Assembly (NCBI GenBank): GCA_026162565.1
Contig: JAOEIQ010000006.1
Location: 186,001 to 250,000 of the forward strand
Source: Flavobacteriaceae bacterium NBU2973
GTDB taxonomy: Bacteria; Bacteroidota; Bacteroidia; Flavobacteriales; Flavobacteriaceae
Length of the DNA stretch: 64,000 nucleotides
Direction: 5' to 3'
A model generated the notes under the pieces. The model was not told the DNA's origin and did no database searches. It saw only the letters and a program-made list of their open reading frames with translations. The position numbers and the translations under genes were made by a program. Positions 8,633 to 17,613 of the stretch are shown here, piece by piece. Positions within the stretch are counted from its first letter, which is position 1, and every line of letters starts with the position of its first letter.

Positions 8633-9018
8633 TATGACTCCAAAATAGCTTTTATATTAGGTTTAAAATAATTTGGGCCTTTAAGAACTTTGCCATCTTC
8701 TCTGTAAATAGGTTCTCCATCGTCTCCTAATTTACTCATATTACTACGTTGAATTTCGTTAAACACCTCTTCAATTTTATATTGCATACCATGTTCTATA
8801 ATAGTACCACATAAAATATAGAGCATATCTCCCAGCGCATCAGCAACTTCAATCAAATCATTGGCATTAGCAGCTTCTAAATATTCTTCATTTTCTTCAC
8901 GCATTAATTTATATCGTAATACATTTTTTGCTTCTCCTAAATCTGCTTTGGGTGTTTCTCTATGCCCAATTTTAAATGCTGTATGAAATGCTTTTACAGC
9001 GTTAATCTTATCCTTCAT
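8632..9018 (-). CDS. MazG-like nucleoside triphosphate pyrophosphohydrolase
   Basis: A compact all-helical protein of 128 residues with the EExxE metal-binding helix (REENEEYLEA, about residue 40) and the paired ExxD helix (EVADALGDMLYIL, about 58-70). This family removes pyrophosphate from NTPs or modified nucleotides for house-cleaning. The exact nucleotide is unknown. The stop codon lies inside the ilvE terminator. Confidence 0.85.
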   Translation of the reverse strand: MKDKINAVKAFHTAFKIGHRETPKADLGEAKNVLRYKLMREENEEYLEAANANDLIEVADALGDMLYILCGTIIEHGMQYKIEEVFNEIQRSNMSKLGDDGEPIYREDGKVLKGPNYFKPNIKAILES

Positions 9019-9074
9019 TAAAATATTTTAGTTTAATTTTGTGTAACTTTTACAATCCTTAAAAATACAGAATT

Positions 9075-9260
9075 ATGTTTAGCAATGGTCAAATCACATT
9101 CGGAATTTTATTTGCAATTGCTTTTATTGTTATTCTATTTTTTGCTTACTCAAAAGATAAAGCTCTACATAAAAAATACTATAAAGGTAGTATTTGGGTT
9201 TTAGTTGGTTTTATCTCTTTTTTATTGATGCTAGTGACAATTAAGTTTGTATTTATGTAA
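9075..9260 (+). CDS. Small two-helix membrane protein, function unknown
   Basis: 61 residues with two hydrophobic helices (about 6-25 and 41-60) joined by a basic loop (KDKALHKKYYKG), which suggests both ends outside and the loop in the cytoplasm. Divergent from the MazG-like gene with 56 bp between the starts. I do not recognise a function. The ATG start and clean reading frame support a real gene. Confidence 0.7.
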   Translation: MFSNGQITFGILFAIAFIVILFFAYSKDKALHKKYYKGSIWVLVGFISFLLMLVTIKFVFM

Positions 9261-9340
9261 ACCTATTTATCGGTTTTATTTTCTTTTTGTCTGAATTTTC
9301 TTCCGGTTCCAGTATCTTTTTCTAACTTTTTAATCAAATA

Positions 9341-9387
9341 TACCTGTTACTGGGTATGTTTTGATGTTCCTATATTCTACACATTTG
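9341..9387 (+). promoter_or_regulatory. NarL-type dyad plus -7 box, site 1 (signalling operon)
   Basis: The dyad TACCTGTTACTGGGTA (9341-9356) is two 7-mers pointing inward with a 2-bp spacer, the 7-2-7 layout known for NarL sites. The -7-like box CACATTTG (9380-9387, 7 of 8 to TAnnTTTG) starts 31.5 bp after the dyad centre. It lies 62 bp before the operon 9419-12892, which encodes a NarL-type regulator, so autoregulation is inferred. Confidence 0.7.
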
Positions 9388-9418
9388 ACTTATCAAAAAC
9401 TTTTTAAACTAAATAATT

Positions 9419-9748
9419 ATGAAAAATGTGTCAATCCCTCCTTTTTTATTATTCATTATTTCAGCATTTACATTTTTTGCATTGTTTGCTTCATTAAAAA
9501 ATTTTGATGTTACAAAAAAAGAAGTGTTCTGGCTTATGCGAATCGTAGTGGCATTAGCAGCAAGTGGTGTAAGCGTTGCCATTCCAGGTATGATAAAACT
9601 AAGTCACAACAGTGATGGAGAAATTATTACAACAGAAAAAGACCAACCCTTTTATTCGCTTACTGAAAAAGAACCTGCCATTGTAGCTAGTGGCTCTGTA
9701 GCTATTTTTGTTTTGGTGTACTTATTTAATCCTTTAAACTCACTATAA
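9419..9748 (+). CDS. Small membrane protein, first gene of the TPR-kinase operon
   Basis: 109 residues. Hydrophobic segments at about 8-27 and 38-58 (MRIVVALAASGVSVAIPGMI) and a C-terminal one at about 88-105 (AIVASGSVAIFVLVYLFNPL) suggest three membrane passes with a small polar loop between the second and third. I do not recognise a named family. The IPG and VFVLVYxxNP-like endings are reminiscent of small membrane modules in other unknown proteins (memory, unverified). It is 11 bp upstream of the next gene and behind dyad site 1, so it is probably part of the signalling system. Confidence 0.75.
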   Translation: MKNVSIPPFLLFIISAFTFFALFASLKNFDVTKKEVFWLMRIVVALAASGVSVAIPGMIKLSHNSDGEIITTEKDQPFYSLTEKEPAIVASGSVAIFVLVYLFNPLNSL

Positions 9749-9759
9749 ACCATTAAACT

Positions 9760-10416
9760 ATGAAAATTACTAATGAAACTTTAAACACGTATTCTACCAC
9801 TTTAGACTTATGTCCAACTGATGAACCAAGGAACCAATTTGTTTATGGATCACAGTTATATAATACTTTTTTTTGTGTATTTGCTGTTTTTAAAACTGCA
9901 TATGCTGATAAAGCAAAAAAGAAAATAAAATTAATTTCAGCTACATTCAATATTCTTAATTATAAAGGACCTATTAATATTGGAATTGTTGCTGCAAAAT
10001 ATATTGACGGTAAAATTTTATTGGTTATGAGAGGATTGTCAGATCCTGATCATAAACCAATATTAAACTTCCCAGAAGACACAATTCTTGAAAAGCATGA
10101 CGGCTTAACTTTTGAAAGAGTTTTATTAAAATTAAGAACCAACGAATCACAATTTAAATATGAGGTTTTTGACTCTGAACATTATATTAGAGATGGGAAA
10201 AATAGTATAAAACGCTTACGCCTTGAAGATAGAGATGTCAAATTTAATAATGATTTCTTCAAAAATAATGCTGTTAGAGCAGCATTAAGAAAGATTGATG
10301 AAGAGATTGAAATTGGAAGCGAGGGCATATTAGAATTAAGTGAAGATGATTCTCCAATTTATCCAGAAGCAGTAAGCCCAAGATGTATAAGGAGCAACGC
10401 TGTGGTTTTATTTTGA
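9760..10416 (+). CDS. Unrecognised soluble protein in the TPR-kinase operon
   Basis: 218 residues with no signal peptide or membrane helix. Beta-rich in the middle (KIKLISATFNILNY, INIGIVAAKYIDGKILLVMR), with a charged helical C-terminal half (RAALRKIDEEIEI). I do not recognise the family. The 3' end overlaps the next gene's reading frame by 34 bp if that gene starts at 10383, or by 2 bp if it starts at the TTG at 10413. The tight coupling suggests a role with the histidine kinase. Confidence 0.75.
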   Translation: MKITNETLNTYSTTLDLCPTDEPRNQFVYGSQLYNTFFCVFAVFKTAYADKAKKKIKLISATFNILNYKGPINIGIVAAKYIDGKILLVMRGLSDPDHKPILNFPEDTILEKHDGLTFERVLLKLRTNESQFKYEVFDSEHYIRDGKNSIKRLRLEDRDVKFNNDFFKNNAVRAALRKIDEEIEIGSEGILELSEDDSPIYPEAVSPRCIRSNAVVLF

Positions 10417-12272
10417 ATAAACATATTTTAGTCATATTACTTATTGTATTAACTTTCAGATCAGTGGCTCAAACTGCATCTGAAAGTTTGCTTTTAGACA
10501 CATATTTTCATCAACTTAAATCTTTAGAATATGAAAAAGCTATAAACACATCTAAACAAATAAATAATGACATATTAAAGACACTACTTCAAAATTTGTC
10601 GCTTAAACTTAATAATGCTTCTTCAATTTATATTCAAACTAATCTTGCTGATTCTATTTATTATGAAAATGCTTTATATAAATCATTAAACAATTTAAAT
10701 AAAGGATACTACATATTTTATCAAGAATCGGACAAATCCAGAGCCTATAAACATTTTTATGAAGCACTACTGAATGCAGAAAATACTCAAAATATACCTT
10801 TAATAAAACGATGCTTAATGGCTATGTTAGAGTTTTACCATTACGATATAACTCAAAGTAATTCAGATTATAAAGTTTACCTCGAAAAATATAAAAAACT
10901 CATTTCTGATAATGAAGACAAAGCTATATACAAACTGTACGAACTCATTTTTTACTCTTCGAGCATAAATGGACTAGATAAAGACTACTTTGATAACGCA
11001 AAAAAACTTGATAAGATTATTGCATCACTACCAAATAACAGCAAATTACTTCCTAAACTATATTTTGAAAAAGCGCTTTACCATGAACTATTAAATGAGA
11101 TAGATAGTTCTAAAATTTATTATGAATTAGCCTTTAATGATTCAAAAAATTACCCCTTTTATGAGTATTTACGTTTTTCAACTTCTGTTAAATTATCTCA
11201 TATTGAGTACGTTAAAGGCAATTACAAGAAAGCATTACATACACTTGAATCATCAAAAAACTATATTAACAAAATTGATTCTTTAAGCGATTTATATTAC
11301 TTATATCACTACAAATCAAAATACTTAAATACATTAGGAAATCACCAAGAAGCATATAATTTATTATTTAAAGCAATTGTTACGAGCGAGCAGCTTAATT
11401 TTAAAAAAAACACTATTGAGGTAGCAAAGCTTAAGGTAAATCTTGAAACAGAACAGAAAGAAAAACAAATAATCATTGAGCAAGCACAAAAAAAACGGTT
11501 TCGAAATGGTATGATTACTTTAGGTTCTTTATTAGTTTTAGGTAGTATCATTTTCTTTTTAATTCAAAAAAACACCAAACGCAAACAGTTATTAGCAATA
11601 CAAGAAAAAGAATTAGCATCTCAGAAAGTCACTACCTTACTTAAAGAGCAAGAATTAACTGCCATTGATGCCATGATAGAAGGGCAAGAAAAAGAACGAC
11701 AACGTATAGCAAATGATTTACACGATGATTTAGGTGGTTTAATGGCTACTGTAAAGCTGCATTTTAATGCCTTAAAGGACAAACAATCGCCTGAACTTTA
11801 CAAAAAAACTACCGAGTTACTAGACGAAGCTTACAATAAAGTACGTACTGTAGCACATACCAAAAATTCGGGCGTTATGGCTAAAAAAGGGTTGCTAAAA
11901 GCCTTAAATGATATGGCAAAAACGGTCTCTGCCTCCAACCAATTACAGGTCGATATTTTTGATCATGGCTTAAACGAACGTTTAGAAAATAGTTTAGAAC
12001 TCACTATTTTCAGAATTGTCCAAGAGCTCATTACCAATGTTATTAAACATGCAGAAGCTACAGAAGCTAGTATTCACATTACCAAACATGAAGAGAGCCT
12101 CAATATCATGGTAGAGGATAATGGCAAAGGTTTTAATACCAAAAACATTACTAAAAAATCTGGTATGGGAATACACAGTATTGATAAACGTATTGAAAAC
12201 CTTGGAGGAAGCGTTACTATAGAATCTGAATTACACAAAGGAACAACTGTTATAATAGACATACCATCATGA
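10383..12272 (+). CDS. TPR-containing membrane histidine kinase (HisKA_3 type)
   Basis: Order of parts: signal sequence (about residues 10-30), a helical TPR-like periplasmic region to about 370, one membrane helix (about 378-395, GSLLVLGSIIFFLI), a coiled coil, then a HisKA_3 dimerisation helix with phospho-acceptor His447 (NDLHDDLGG) and an HATPase domain with N-box HAEATEA and G-boxes DNGKGF and SGMGI. The start is ambiguous: ATG 10383, or TTG 10413 directly before the signal sequence. The response regulator gene overlaps the stop by 4 bp, so the two are cognate partners. Confidence 0.92.
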   Translation: MYKEQRCGFILNKHILVILLIVLTFRSVAQTASESLLLDTYFHQLKSLEYEKAINTSKQINNDILKTLLQNLSLKLNNASSIYIQTNLADSIYYENALYKSLNNLNKGYYIFYQESDKSRAYKHFYEALLNAENTQNIPLIKRCLMAMLEFYHYDITQSNSDYKVYLEKYKKLISDNEDKAIYKLYELIFYSSSINGLDKDYFDNAKKLDKIIASLPNNSKLLPKLYFEKALYHELLNEIDSSKIYYELAFNDSKNYPFYEYLRFSTSVKLSHIEYVKGNYKKALHTLESSKNYINKIDSLSDLYYLYHYKSKYLNTLGNHQEAYNLLFKAIVTSEQLNFKKNTIEVAKLKVNLETEQKEKQIIIEQAQKKRFRNGMITLGSLLVLGSIIFFLIQKNTKRKQLLAIQEKELASQKVTTLLKEQELTAIDAMIEGQEKERQRIANDLHDDLGGLMATVKLHFNALKDKQSPELYKKTTELLDEAYNKVRTVAHTKNSGVMAKKGLLKALNDMAKTVSASNQLQVDIFDHGLNERLENSLELTIFRIVQELITNVIKHAEATEASIHITKHEESLNIMVEDNGKGFNTKNITKKSGMGIHSIDKRIENLGGSVTIESELHKGTTVIIDIPS

Positions 12273-12892
12273 TACGATTAGCAATTGCAGAAGACCATCA
12301 ATCATTAATAGATGGCATTAAATTATTACTAGAATACGAAGAAGACATCTCTATTATTGGAACTGCTAACGATGGTGAAGCTTTATTGGATATTGTTAGA
12401 TTAAAACAGCCTAATGTTGTAATCACTGATATACGAATGCCAAAAATGGATGGTATTACAGCAACAAAAAACATAAAAAAAGAATTCCCTAAAACAAAAA
12501 TTTTAGCTTTTACAATGTTTGACCAATCAGAAGCAGTAGAACAAATGCTTGATGCTGGTGCTAATGGTTATATTCTAAAAAACTCATCTTTACAAGATGT
12601 CCTCACAGCTGTAAAAACAGTTTATAAAGGCGATAATTATTTTGACCCAAATATTAACACTAATAGCTTAGATACAGAATCAAGTTCTAAAAATAAAGGT
12701 CTGCTTACCAAACGTCAAATTGAGATTTTAGAATTGATTGCTCAAGGTAAAACGTCTAGAGAAATTGCAGAAGAACTATTTATTGGTACACATACAGTTG
12801 ATACGCATCGCAAAAATATGATTCGTATTCTTGGGCTTCAGGGAAAAGGTGAGCTCATGCGTTATGCTTTAGAAAAGAAGTATAAGTTTTAG
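12269..12892 (+). CDS. NarL/FixJ-family response regulator
   Basis: The receiver domain (1-120) has the acidic pocket EDH at 8-10, phospho-acceptor Asp54 (VITDIRMPKMDG) and Lys106-like YILKNSS. The LuxR-type helix-turn-helix (about 145-205) reads LLTKRQIEILELIAQGKT and then TVDTHRKNMIRILGLQGKGE. Cognate to the overlapping kinase. Four 7-2-7 dyads of NarL type occur before this operon and before the three transcription units that follow it, so this protein is the best candidate for binding them. Confidence 0.95.
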   Translation: MIRLAIAEDHQSLIDGIKLLLEYEEDISIIGTANDGEALLDIVRLKQPNVVITDIRMPKMDGITATKNIKKEFPKTKILAFTMFDQSEAVEQMLDAGANGYILKNSSLQDVLTAVKTVYKGDNYFDPNINTNSLDTESSSKNKGLLTKRQIEILELIAQGKTSREIAEELFIGTHTVDTHRKNMIRILGLQGKGELMRYALEKKYKF

Positions 12893-12895
12893 ATA

Positions 12896-12942
12896 TACCT
12901 AATATTGGGTATTTTTTGAAAATATAACATATACTATTTTTA
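12896..12942 (+). promoter_or_regulatory. NarL-type dyad plus -7 box, site 2
   Basis: Dyad TACCTAATATTGGGTA (12896-12911), -7-like box TATTTTTA (12935-12942, 7 of 8). Centre-to-box distance is 31.5 bp, the same as at the other three sites. The start codon of the next gene is 53 bp after the dyad. Confidence 0.7.
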
Positions 12943-12964
12943 TAATATTTAATTACAATTAATT

Positions 12965-13600
12965 ATGAAATCAATATTATCAATTATATTAATATTTGGA
13001 ATTACATTCTTTATTAACTCTCAAGAGTTAAAATCAATGAATGATTATAATGGCTATATTCCAACAATTCTAAAAGGGGTTGACTCTGAGGGCAACTTTA
13101 CTGATGAATTTGGAAGAAACATAATAATAGATAGTTTAAAACTTGATTCGTTTAATAATATAAGTACTACAGTCACAATATTAGATGATAAAGAAAATAT
13201 TGGCGGTTTTGGTGTTACTTATGAGAAAGGTATTTATAAAATTGTTTATTCATTTGAAATATTTATAAAAGCATATGATGATTCTTCAAAACTTTATCAT
13301 ATTGGTGCTGCTATAGATGTAGTAGCTAATGTAAAAACCAGGAAAAATAAATTAGATTTAAGTTCATTATTTAATTTAGCTATCTCTGCTGAAAAAAATA
13401 AAGTTAGAGGGAGTCTCTCTATAGCTGCTAAAGGCTTCAATTCTAACAATATTTATAATTTATTTAATATTAATGCTAGTATTGATAGAGCATCCGTACA
13501 ACAAGTTTTAAAAAATGTTGGCATAATGATTTCTAAATTTTCAGATAAGACAATTAGTTTAAAACCAGTAATTTTAGGTTCACAATCAAACACTAACTAA
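12965..13600 (+). CDS. Secreted protein of unknown function, predicted target of the NarL-type regulator
   Basis: 211 residues with an N-terminal signal peptide (about 1-19, ending FFINSQ). The rest is polar and Asn/Lys/Ser-rich, with predicted strands in the middle (YKIVYSFEIFIKAYD, HIGAAIDVVANVK) and no Cys or recognised domain. The mature protein could be a periplasmic or surface protein. The gene starts 53 bp after dyad site 2. Confidence 0.7.
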   Translation: MKSILSIILIFGITFFINSQELKSMNDYNGYIPTILKGVDSEGNFTDEFGRNIIIDSLKLDSFNNISTTVTILDDKENIGGFGVTYEKGIYKIVYSFEIFIKAYDDSSKLYHIGAAIDVVANVKTRKNKLDLSSLFNLAISAEKNKVRGSLSIAAKGFNSNNIYNLFNINASIDRASVQQVLKNVGIMISKFSDKTISLKPVILGSQSNTN

Positions 13601-13610
13601 AAATAAAATA

Positions 13611-13657
13611 TCCCCATTATTGGGTATTTACTGGCATTACATCGTTTTGTAGGTTTA
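13611..13657 (+). promoter_or_regulatory. NarL-type dyad plus -7 box, site 3
   Basis: Dyad TCCCCATTATTGGGTA (13611-13626), -7-like box TAGGTTTA (13650-13657, 7 of 8) starting 31.5 bp after the dyad centre. A second poorer box TCGTTTTG lies at 13642. It precedes the 890-residue surface protein gene. Confidence 0.68.
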
Positions 13658-13694
13658 TGGTGCTATTAATTTAACACATCTAAACTAATTAATT

Positions 13695-16367
13695 ATGAAA
13701 CGATTTTTACTTTATTTTTTTACTTTTTTATCGCTAATGGCATGGAGCCAATGTCCAGATGGCAACAATACTGATACTGATGGAGATGGTGTTGCAGATT
13801 GCATAGACCCTTGCCCTCAAAAAGCGACATCTGCACTCGGAAATTTAAGCTTTGAGTCCGATTTTATAGGATGGACTATTCCACAAAACGAGACTTCATT
13901 TTCAATTAATGAAGACTCAAGTAATGTGTTACATGACTCTAAATCTCTTTATGTTAATGCACCTAATAGTGCCAATTTTGAAACTCATATAATCTACTCC
14001 GAAGAGTTTATTCTAGATGGTAGTGCAGCTTTCAATATAGTAATCCCAATAAAACGTATAGGAAGTAACGATGGTGACGCTATTCGTTGGGTGCTTATTG
14101 ACGATAATGGTATATATAGATCTTTTAATAACATTTTTACTGCTACAGAAGATTGGTCTAACATTGAAATTAACAACTATGTTCCTGACTTTACAACACA
14201 TACAAGTACACGGTTTAGATTACAATTAGAGTTTGGTTTATCTACAACAGATATGGTAGTTGATAGAATTGAATTATATAAAACAACATTAACAGAAGAT
14301 CCAAGTTATAAAGATTTAAATAATGATGGACTTCCTGACTGTGATGGAGTAAATGACAATCATCCTGATTTAGCTGTTTTAGAGACTTTATATCAAAGCA
14401 TGACAGGAGATATCTGGAATAACAACACCAATTGGTTAGACCCAACTCAACCAATTTCAACATGGTTTGGTATTACAGAAACTAACGGAAGAGTTACTAG
14501 AATAGACTTAAACACAAATCAATTACAAGGAACTATTCCTCCTGAAATTGGAGATTTAACCATGTTAGATTATTTAGATTTAAGAAGTAATTTCCTATTT
14601 GGTAATCTTCCAACAGAACTTGGTAACCTTCAAAATGCCACTTGGTTTGATTTCCGTTTTAATAGTTTTGATGGAGAAATTCCAAGCTCAATCGCAACAA
14701 TTCCTAACCTTTTTGTCTTTATTGTATCTAATAACAACTTTAGTGGTACGCTGCCTGATTTCTCAACACAATCTACCAATGCACTCGATTTTTTATGGAT
14801 TGAAAACAACCAATTTGTTTTTGCTGACTTCGAAAATGAGTTTAGTACCTACTCAACAAATATTGGTAGTAACTTTATATATAATCCGCAACAATTTATA
14901 GACGAAATTGATGGCATTGTAGCTAATATTGGAGATATAGTTACTTTAAATGCTTTACCAAATCTAGGGACTAATGTCAATATAGATTGGTATACAGGTG
15001 ATACATTTGAGCTTATTGGCAATGGCCCAAGTATTAATATTACAGTAAACTCCGAAGCAGATTACAGACCATATATATATTTTGTAACGAGTCCTATTGT
15101 AACAGGATTAGGGTTACAAAGCCAAAATATTACAATTGGTCCAGATCCATCAACACATCCTGATTATAATGGCTTACTAGCAATTTATAATAACATGAAT
15201 GGTCCTAATTGGACCAACCCTTGGGATATAACTAAACCCATTAATTTTTGGGATAGCAATAACTTTGCATTAATTTTTGATGAGACGACAAATCGATTAA
15301 CAGATTTGGAGTTAGGAAGTCGAGGTCTAACTGGAACTATCCCGCCGGAAATTGAAGAATTAACAGAATTAAAAACTTTAAACTTTTTTCTAAACGATAT
15401 TTCGGGTGAAATTCCATTAGAGTTATGGAATTTAACCAAATTAAAAACCATATTACTAGGAGCTCAAGAGTCGGGGCAACTACTGTTATCGTCAGGTATT
15501 CCGACAGAAATATCCAATTTACAAGAGCTGGAATGGTTAAACCTAACAGGAGTTCCTCTATCACTACCCTTACAACCTGAACTATTTAACTTACCTAATT
15601 TATTAAGATTACGTCTTGAAAATTGTGGTTTGTCTGGAACATTACCTGATGAATTCGCTTCAATTTTTGACTTAAGATTAAACGGAAATGACTTTACAGG
15701 TTCAATACCACAAGCCATTTTAAATTCAACAGGAAATAATAGATTGGCTATTTCAAATAATTACTTCAATTTTAGTGAATTAGAACCATTAGTAGCTGCT
15801 GGAAATTATCAATTTTTAGAGTACTCTCCTCAAAGAACATTAGATACAGAGCAAACAGTAAATTCAGCACCTGGAACAGATATTACGCTAAATGTTAATG
15901 ACAGTGGTATAAATAGAGAGACGTCTATGAATAACACATACCAATGGTATAAGGACACAATTGCTATTTCTGGAGCTGACGAAAATACCTATACAATATT
16001 TAATGCTCAAGCTAGTGATTCTGGAATATATTACTGTGAAATTACCAATCCACTGGTACCTGACCTTATAATTAGACGAGCAGATATTACACTAAATATA
16101 GATGATACACTGACACTTAATGATAATGACCAAAATAATATTTCTTTATACCCAAATCCATTTAACAATTGGATAACTATTAATTTACCAGCTTCAAACT
16201 CTAAAGTAGAGTTACAAATATTTGATATTAATGGTCGTTTAGTCTTCAATAAAGAGTTAACTTCCAGTACAAATTTAGTAGAGTTGAGTAATTTTAATTC
16301 CGGTATTTATTTAGCCAGACTAACAACTAATGCAAAAATTATTACTAAAAAAATTATAAAACAATAG
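13695..16367 (+). CDS. Large T9SS-secreted leucine-rich-repeat protein
   Basis: 890 residues. Signal peptide (1-19), a calcium-binding thrombospondin type 3-like repeat (NTDTDGDGVADCIDPCP, about 25-43), a carbohydrate-binding-like beta region (about 50-200), two blocks of plant-type leucine-rich repeats (about 225-400 and 495-690, e.g. LQGTIPPEIGDLTMLDYLDL and TGTIPPEIEELTELKTL), an Ig-like domain (about 715-800, DSGIYYCEIT) and a C-terminal type IX sorting domain (ISLYPNPF to the KKIIKQ end). Probably an adhesin or surface protein. It follows dyad site 3 and is a predicted regulator target. Confidence 0.88.
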   Translation: MKRFLLYFFTFLSLMAWSQCPDGNNTDTDGDGVADCIDPCPQKATSALGNLSFESDFIGWTIPQNETSFSINEDSSNVLHDSKSLYVNAPNSANFETHIIYSEEFILDGSAAFNIVIPIKRIGSNDGDAIRWVLIDDNGIYRSFNNIFTATEDWSNIEINNYVPDFTTHTSTRFRLQLEFGLSTTDMVVDRIELYKTTLTEDPSYKDLNNDGLPDCDGVNDNHPDLAVLETLYQSMTGDIWNNNTNWLDPTQPISTWFGITETNGRVTRIDLNTNQLQGTIPPEIGDLTMLDYLDLRSNFLFGNLPTELGNLQNATWFDFRFNSFDGEIPSSIATIPNLFVFIVSNNNFSGTLPDFSTQSTNALDFLWIENNQFVFADFENEFSTYSTNIGSNFIYNPQQFIDEIDGIVANIGDIVTLNALPNLGTNVNIDWYTGDTFELIGNGPSINITVNSEADYRPYIYFVTSPIVTGLGLQSQNITIGPDPSTHPDYNGLLAIYNNMNGPNWTNPWDITKPINFWDSNNFALIFDETTNRLTDLELGSRGLTGTIPPEIEELTELKTLNFFLNDISGEIPLELWNLTKLKTILLGAQESGQLLLSSGIPTEISNLQELEWLNLTGVPLSLPLQPELFNLPNLLRLRLENCGLSGTLPDEFASIFDLRLNGNDFTGSIPQAILNSTGNNRLAISNNYFNFSELEPLVAAGNYQFLEYSPQRTLDTEQTVNSAPGTDITLNVNDSGINRETSMNNTYQWYKDTIAISGADENTYTIFNAQASDSGIYYCEITNPLVPDLIIRRADITLNIDDTLTLNDNDQNNISLYPNPFNNWITINLPASNSKVELQIFDINGRLVFNKELTSSTNLVELSNFNSGIYLARLTTNAKIITKKIIKQ

Positions 16368-16419
16368 TTGGTTGCTATTAGTCATAGGGAAAAACATACT
16401 ATTCCAACTATTTTAAAAA

Positions 16420-16466
16420 TCCCCTTCATTGGGGATTTTTTCATGTAAGAGTTTCCTGTAACATTG
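16420..16466 (+). promoter_or_regulatory. NarL-type dyad plus -7 box, site 4 (could also act as a terminator)
   Basis: Dyad TCCCCTTCATTGGGGA (16420-16435), -7-like box TAACATTG (16459-16466, 7 of 8), again 31.5 bp from centre to box. The arms are flanked by AAAAA and TTTTTT, so the same palindrome would fold into a terminator hairpin for the upstream gene. It may do both. Confidence 0.6.
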
Positions 16467-16498
16467 TGTAACTATTAATTCAACAAAACTTAATTATT

Positions 16499-16918
16499 AT
16501 GAACAATCTTAAAAAATTAATGTTAATCACTTTTATTTCTCTAACATCTTTTGCTTGTAGTAGTGATGATGATTCTGGAGATCCTGATTCTACTTCTCAA
16601 AATCAAGCAAATATTATTGGAACATGGCGATTTACCTCAAGCACTACCAATGGAGTTGCAGACACAATAGATGATTGCGAACTCATGGACACTGCCTTAT
16701 TTACTTCATCACAAGTTACATTTACATACTTTGAAGGTGTTAATTGTGCTGATTCAGAATCTGAGACTTTTAATTATTCAATCAACGGTAATACACTTTC
16801 TGCAACTATAGAAGGTGAGACTTTTACTTCAGAAATTATAACATTAAACAGCACTACCTTAACCATCCAAGATGTTGATGGTAATGACACTTACACAGAA
16901 ACATACACTAAACAGTAA
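16499..16918 (+). CDS. Lipocalin-like lipoprotein
   Basis: 139 residues. Lipoprotein signal with the lipid Cys at about residue 20 (TSFACSSDDD), an acidic linker, then a small beta domain that opens IIGTWRFTSSTTNG and ends TLTIQDVDG, typical of the lipocalin-like families common in Flavobacteriaceae. Ligand unknown. It is 63 bp behind dyad site 4 and 5 bp before the next gene, forming a two-gene unit. Confidence 0.8.
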   Translation: MNNLKKLMLITFISLTSFACSSDDDSGDPDSTSQNQANIIGTWRFTSSTTNGVADTIDDCELMDTALFTSSQVTFTYFEGVNCADSESETFNYSINGNTLSATIEGETFTSEIITLNSTTLTIQDVDGNDTYTETYTKQ

Positions 16919-16923
16919 TAATC

Positions 16924-17544
16924 ATGACATCTAAAATAATTAAAAAACTAGTTTTTGTATTTACAGTGTTTTTATTCTGTATAAATGTAGCTGCTCAAAA
17001 AGATAGTTCAAAAACTAAAAGTATTAAACCACTTCGAATAGGAGTTAAAGTTGGTGTTCCAAATATTATTACAGCAAATGCAGAATATGTTACACCTCTT
17101 TTAAATAATAGAATTGCACTAGCAGTAGATTATATGTCTCTATCTAAAACTATAGATGACACTAATATCAACTATAATAATTTTGAAATTGGTGCTAATG
17201 CCTATTTAAATAAAAAAGGGAAAGGTTTATATTTTGGCATATCTCATTTTTCATTTGATGGTGAAGGCACATTTACTGAAGTAGAATTTCAACCTGATAT
17301 TTATGAAGATGGCACTGGAACGATACAATTTAATACTATTAACTTGAAACTAGGTTTAAAAATGGGACGTGTTTTCTATTCCAGGTTTGAGGTTGGTTAT
17401 GGCTTTGGAGATATCCCAGAATATATTGTTGTAACCAGTAAAACAAGCGGACAAACTAAACTTGAAGAGATTCCTGAAATACCAGGAATTAGTAAATCTG
17501 GATTACCTATTTTAAATTTCGGATTCGGCTTTAGTTTTCTATGA
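16924..17544 (+). CDS. Outer-membrane beta-barrel-like protein
   Basis: 206 residues with a signal peptide (about 1-26, ending INVAAQ). Alternating amphipathic strands with Gly/aromatic pairs follow (YFGISHFSFDGEG, GRVFYSRFEVGYGFGD), ending in the strand ILNFGFGFSFL with a terminal aromatic-Leu pattern as in small outer-membrane barrels. No specific family recognised. Co-transcribed with the lipocalin-like lipoprotein. Confidence 0.75.
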   Translation: MTSKIIKKLVFVFTVFLFCINVAAQKDSSKTKSIKPLRIGVKVGVPNIITANAEYVTPLLNNRIALAVDYMSLSKTIDDTNINYNNFEIGANAYLNKKGKGLYFGISHFSFDGEGTFTEVEFQPDIYEDGTGTIQFNTINLKLGLKMGRVFYSRFEVGYGFGDIPEYIVVTSKTSGQTKLEEIPEIPGISKSGLPILNFGFGFSFL

Positions 17545-17553
17545 ATTAGTCCA

Positions 17554-17592
17554 AGTATTACCTAAAATCTTATTTATATTTTAGGTAATACT
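17554..17592. repeat. Perfect 15-bp inverted repeat before the LuxR-type gene
   Basis: AGTATTACCTAAAAT (17554-17568) and its exact complement (17578-17592) are separated by 9 bp. No T-run follows, so a simple terminator is unlikely. The half-sites contain TACCT, as in the NarL-type dyads, but the spacing differs. A TACTTTTT box starts 31 bp after its centre. Confidence 0.6.
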
Positions 17593-17613
17593 CTAACCAT
17601 TAATACTTTTTGT

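Noticed and set aside
14013-16249. Several ORFs of 60-90 residues inside the leucine-rich-repeat gene
   Set aside because: They are shadows on both strands of a long repetitive gene, with no promoter or family match.
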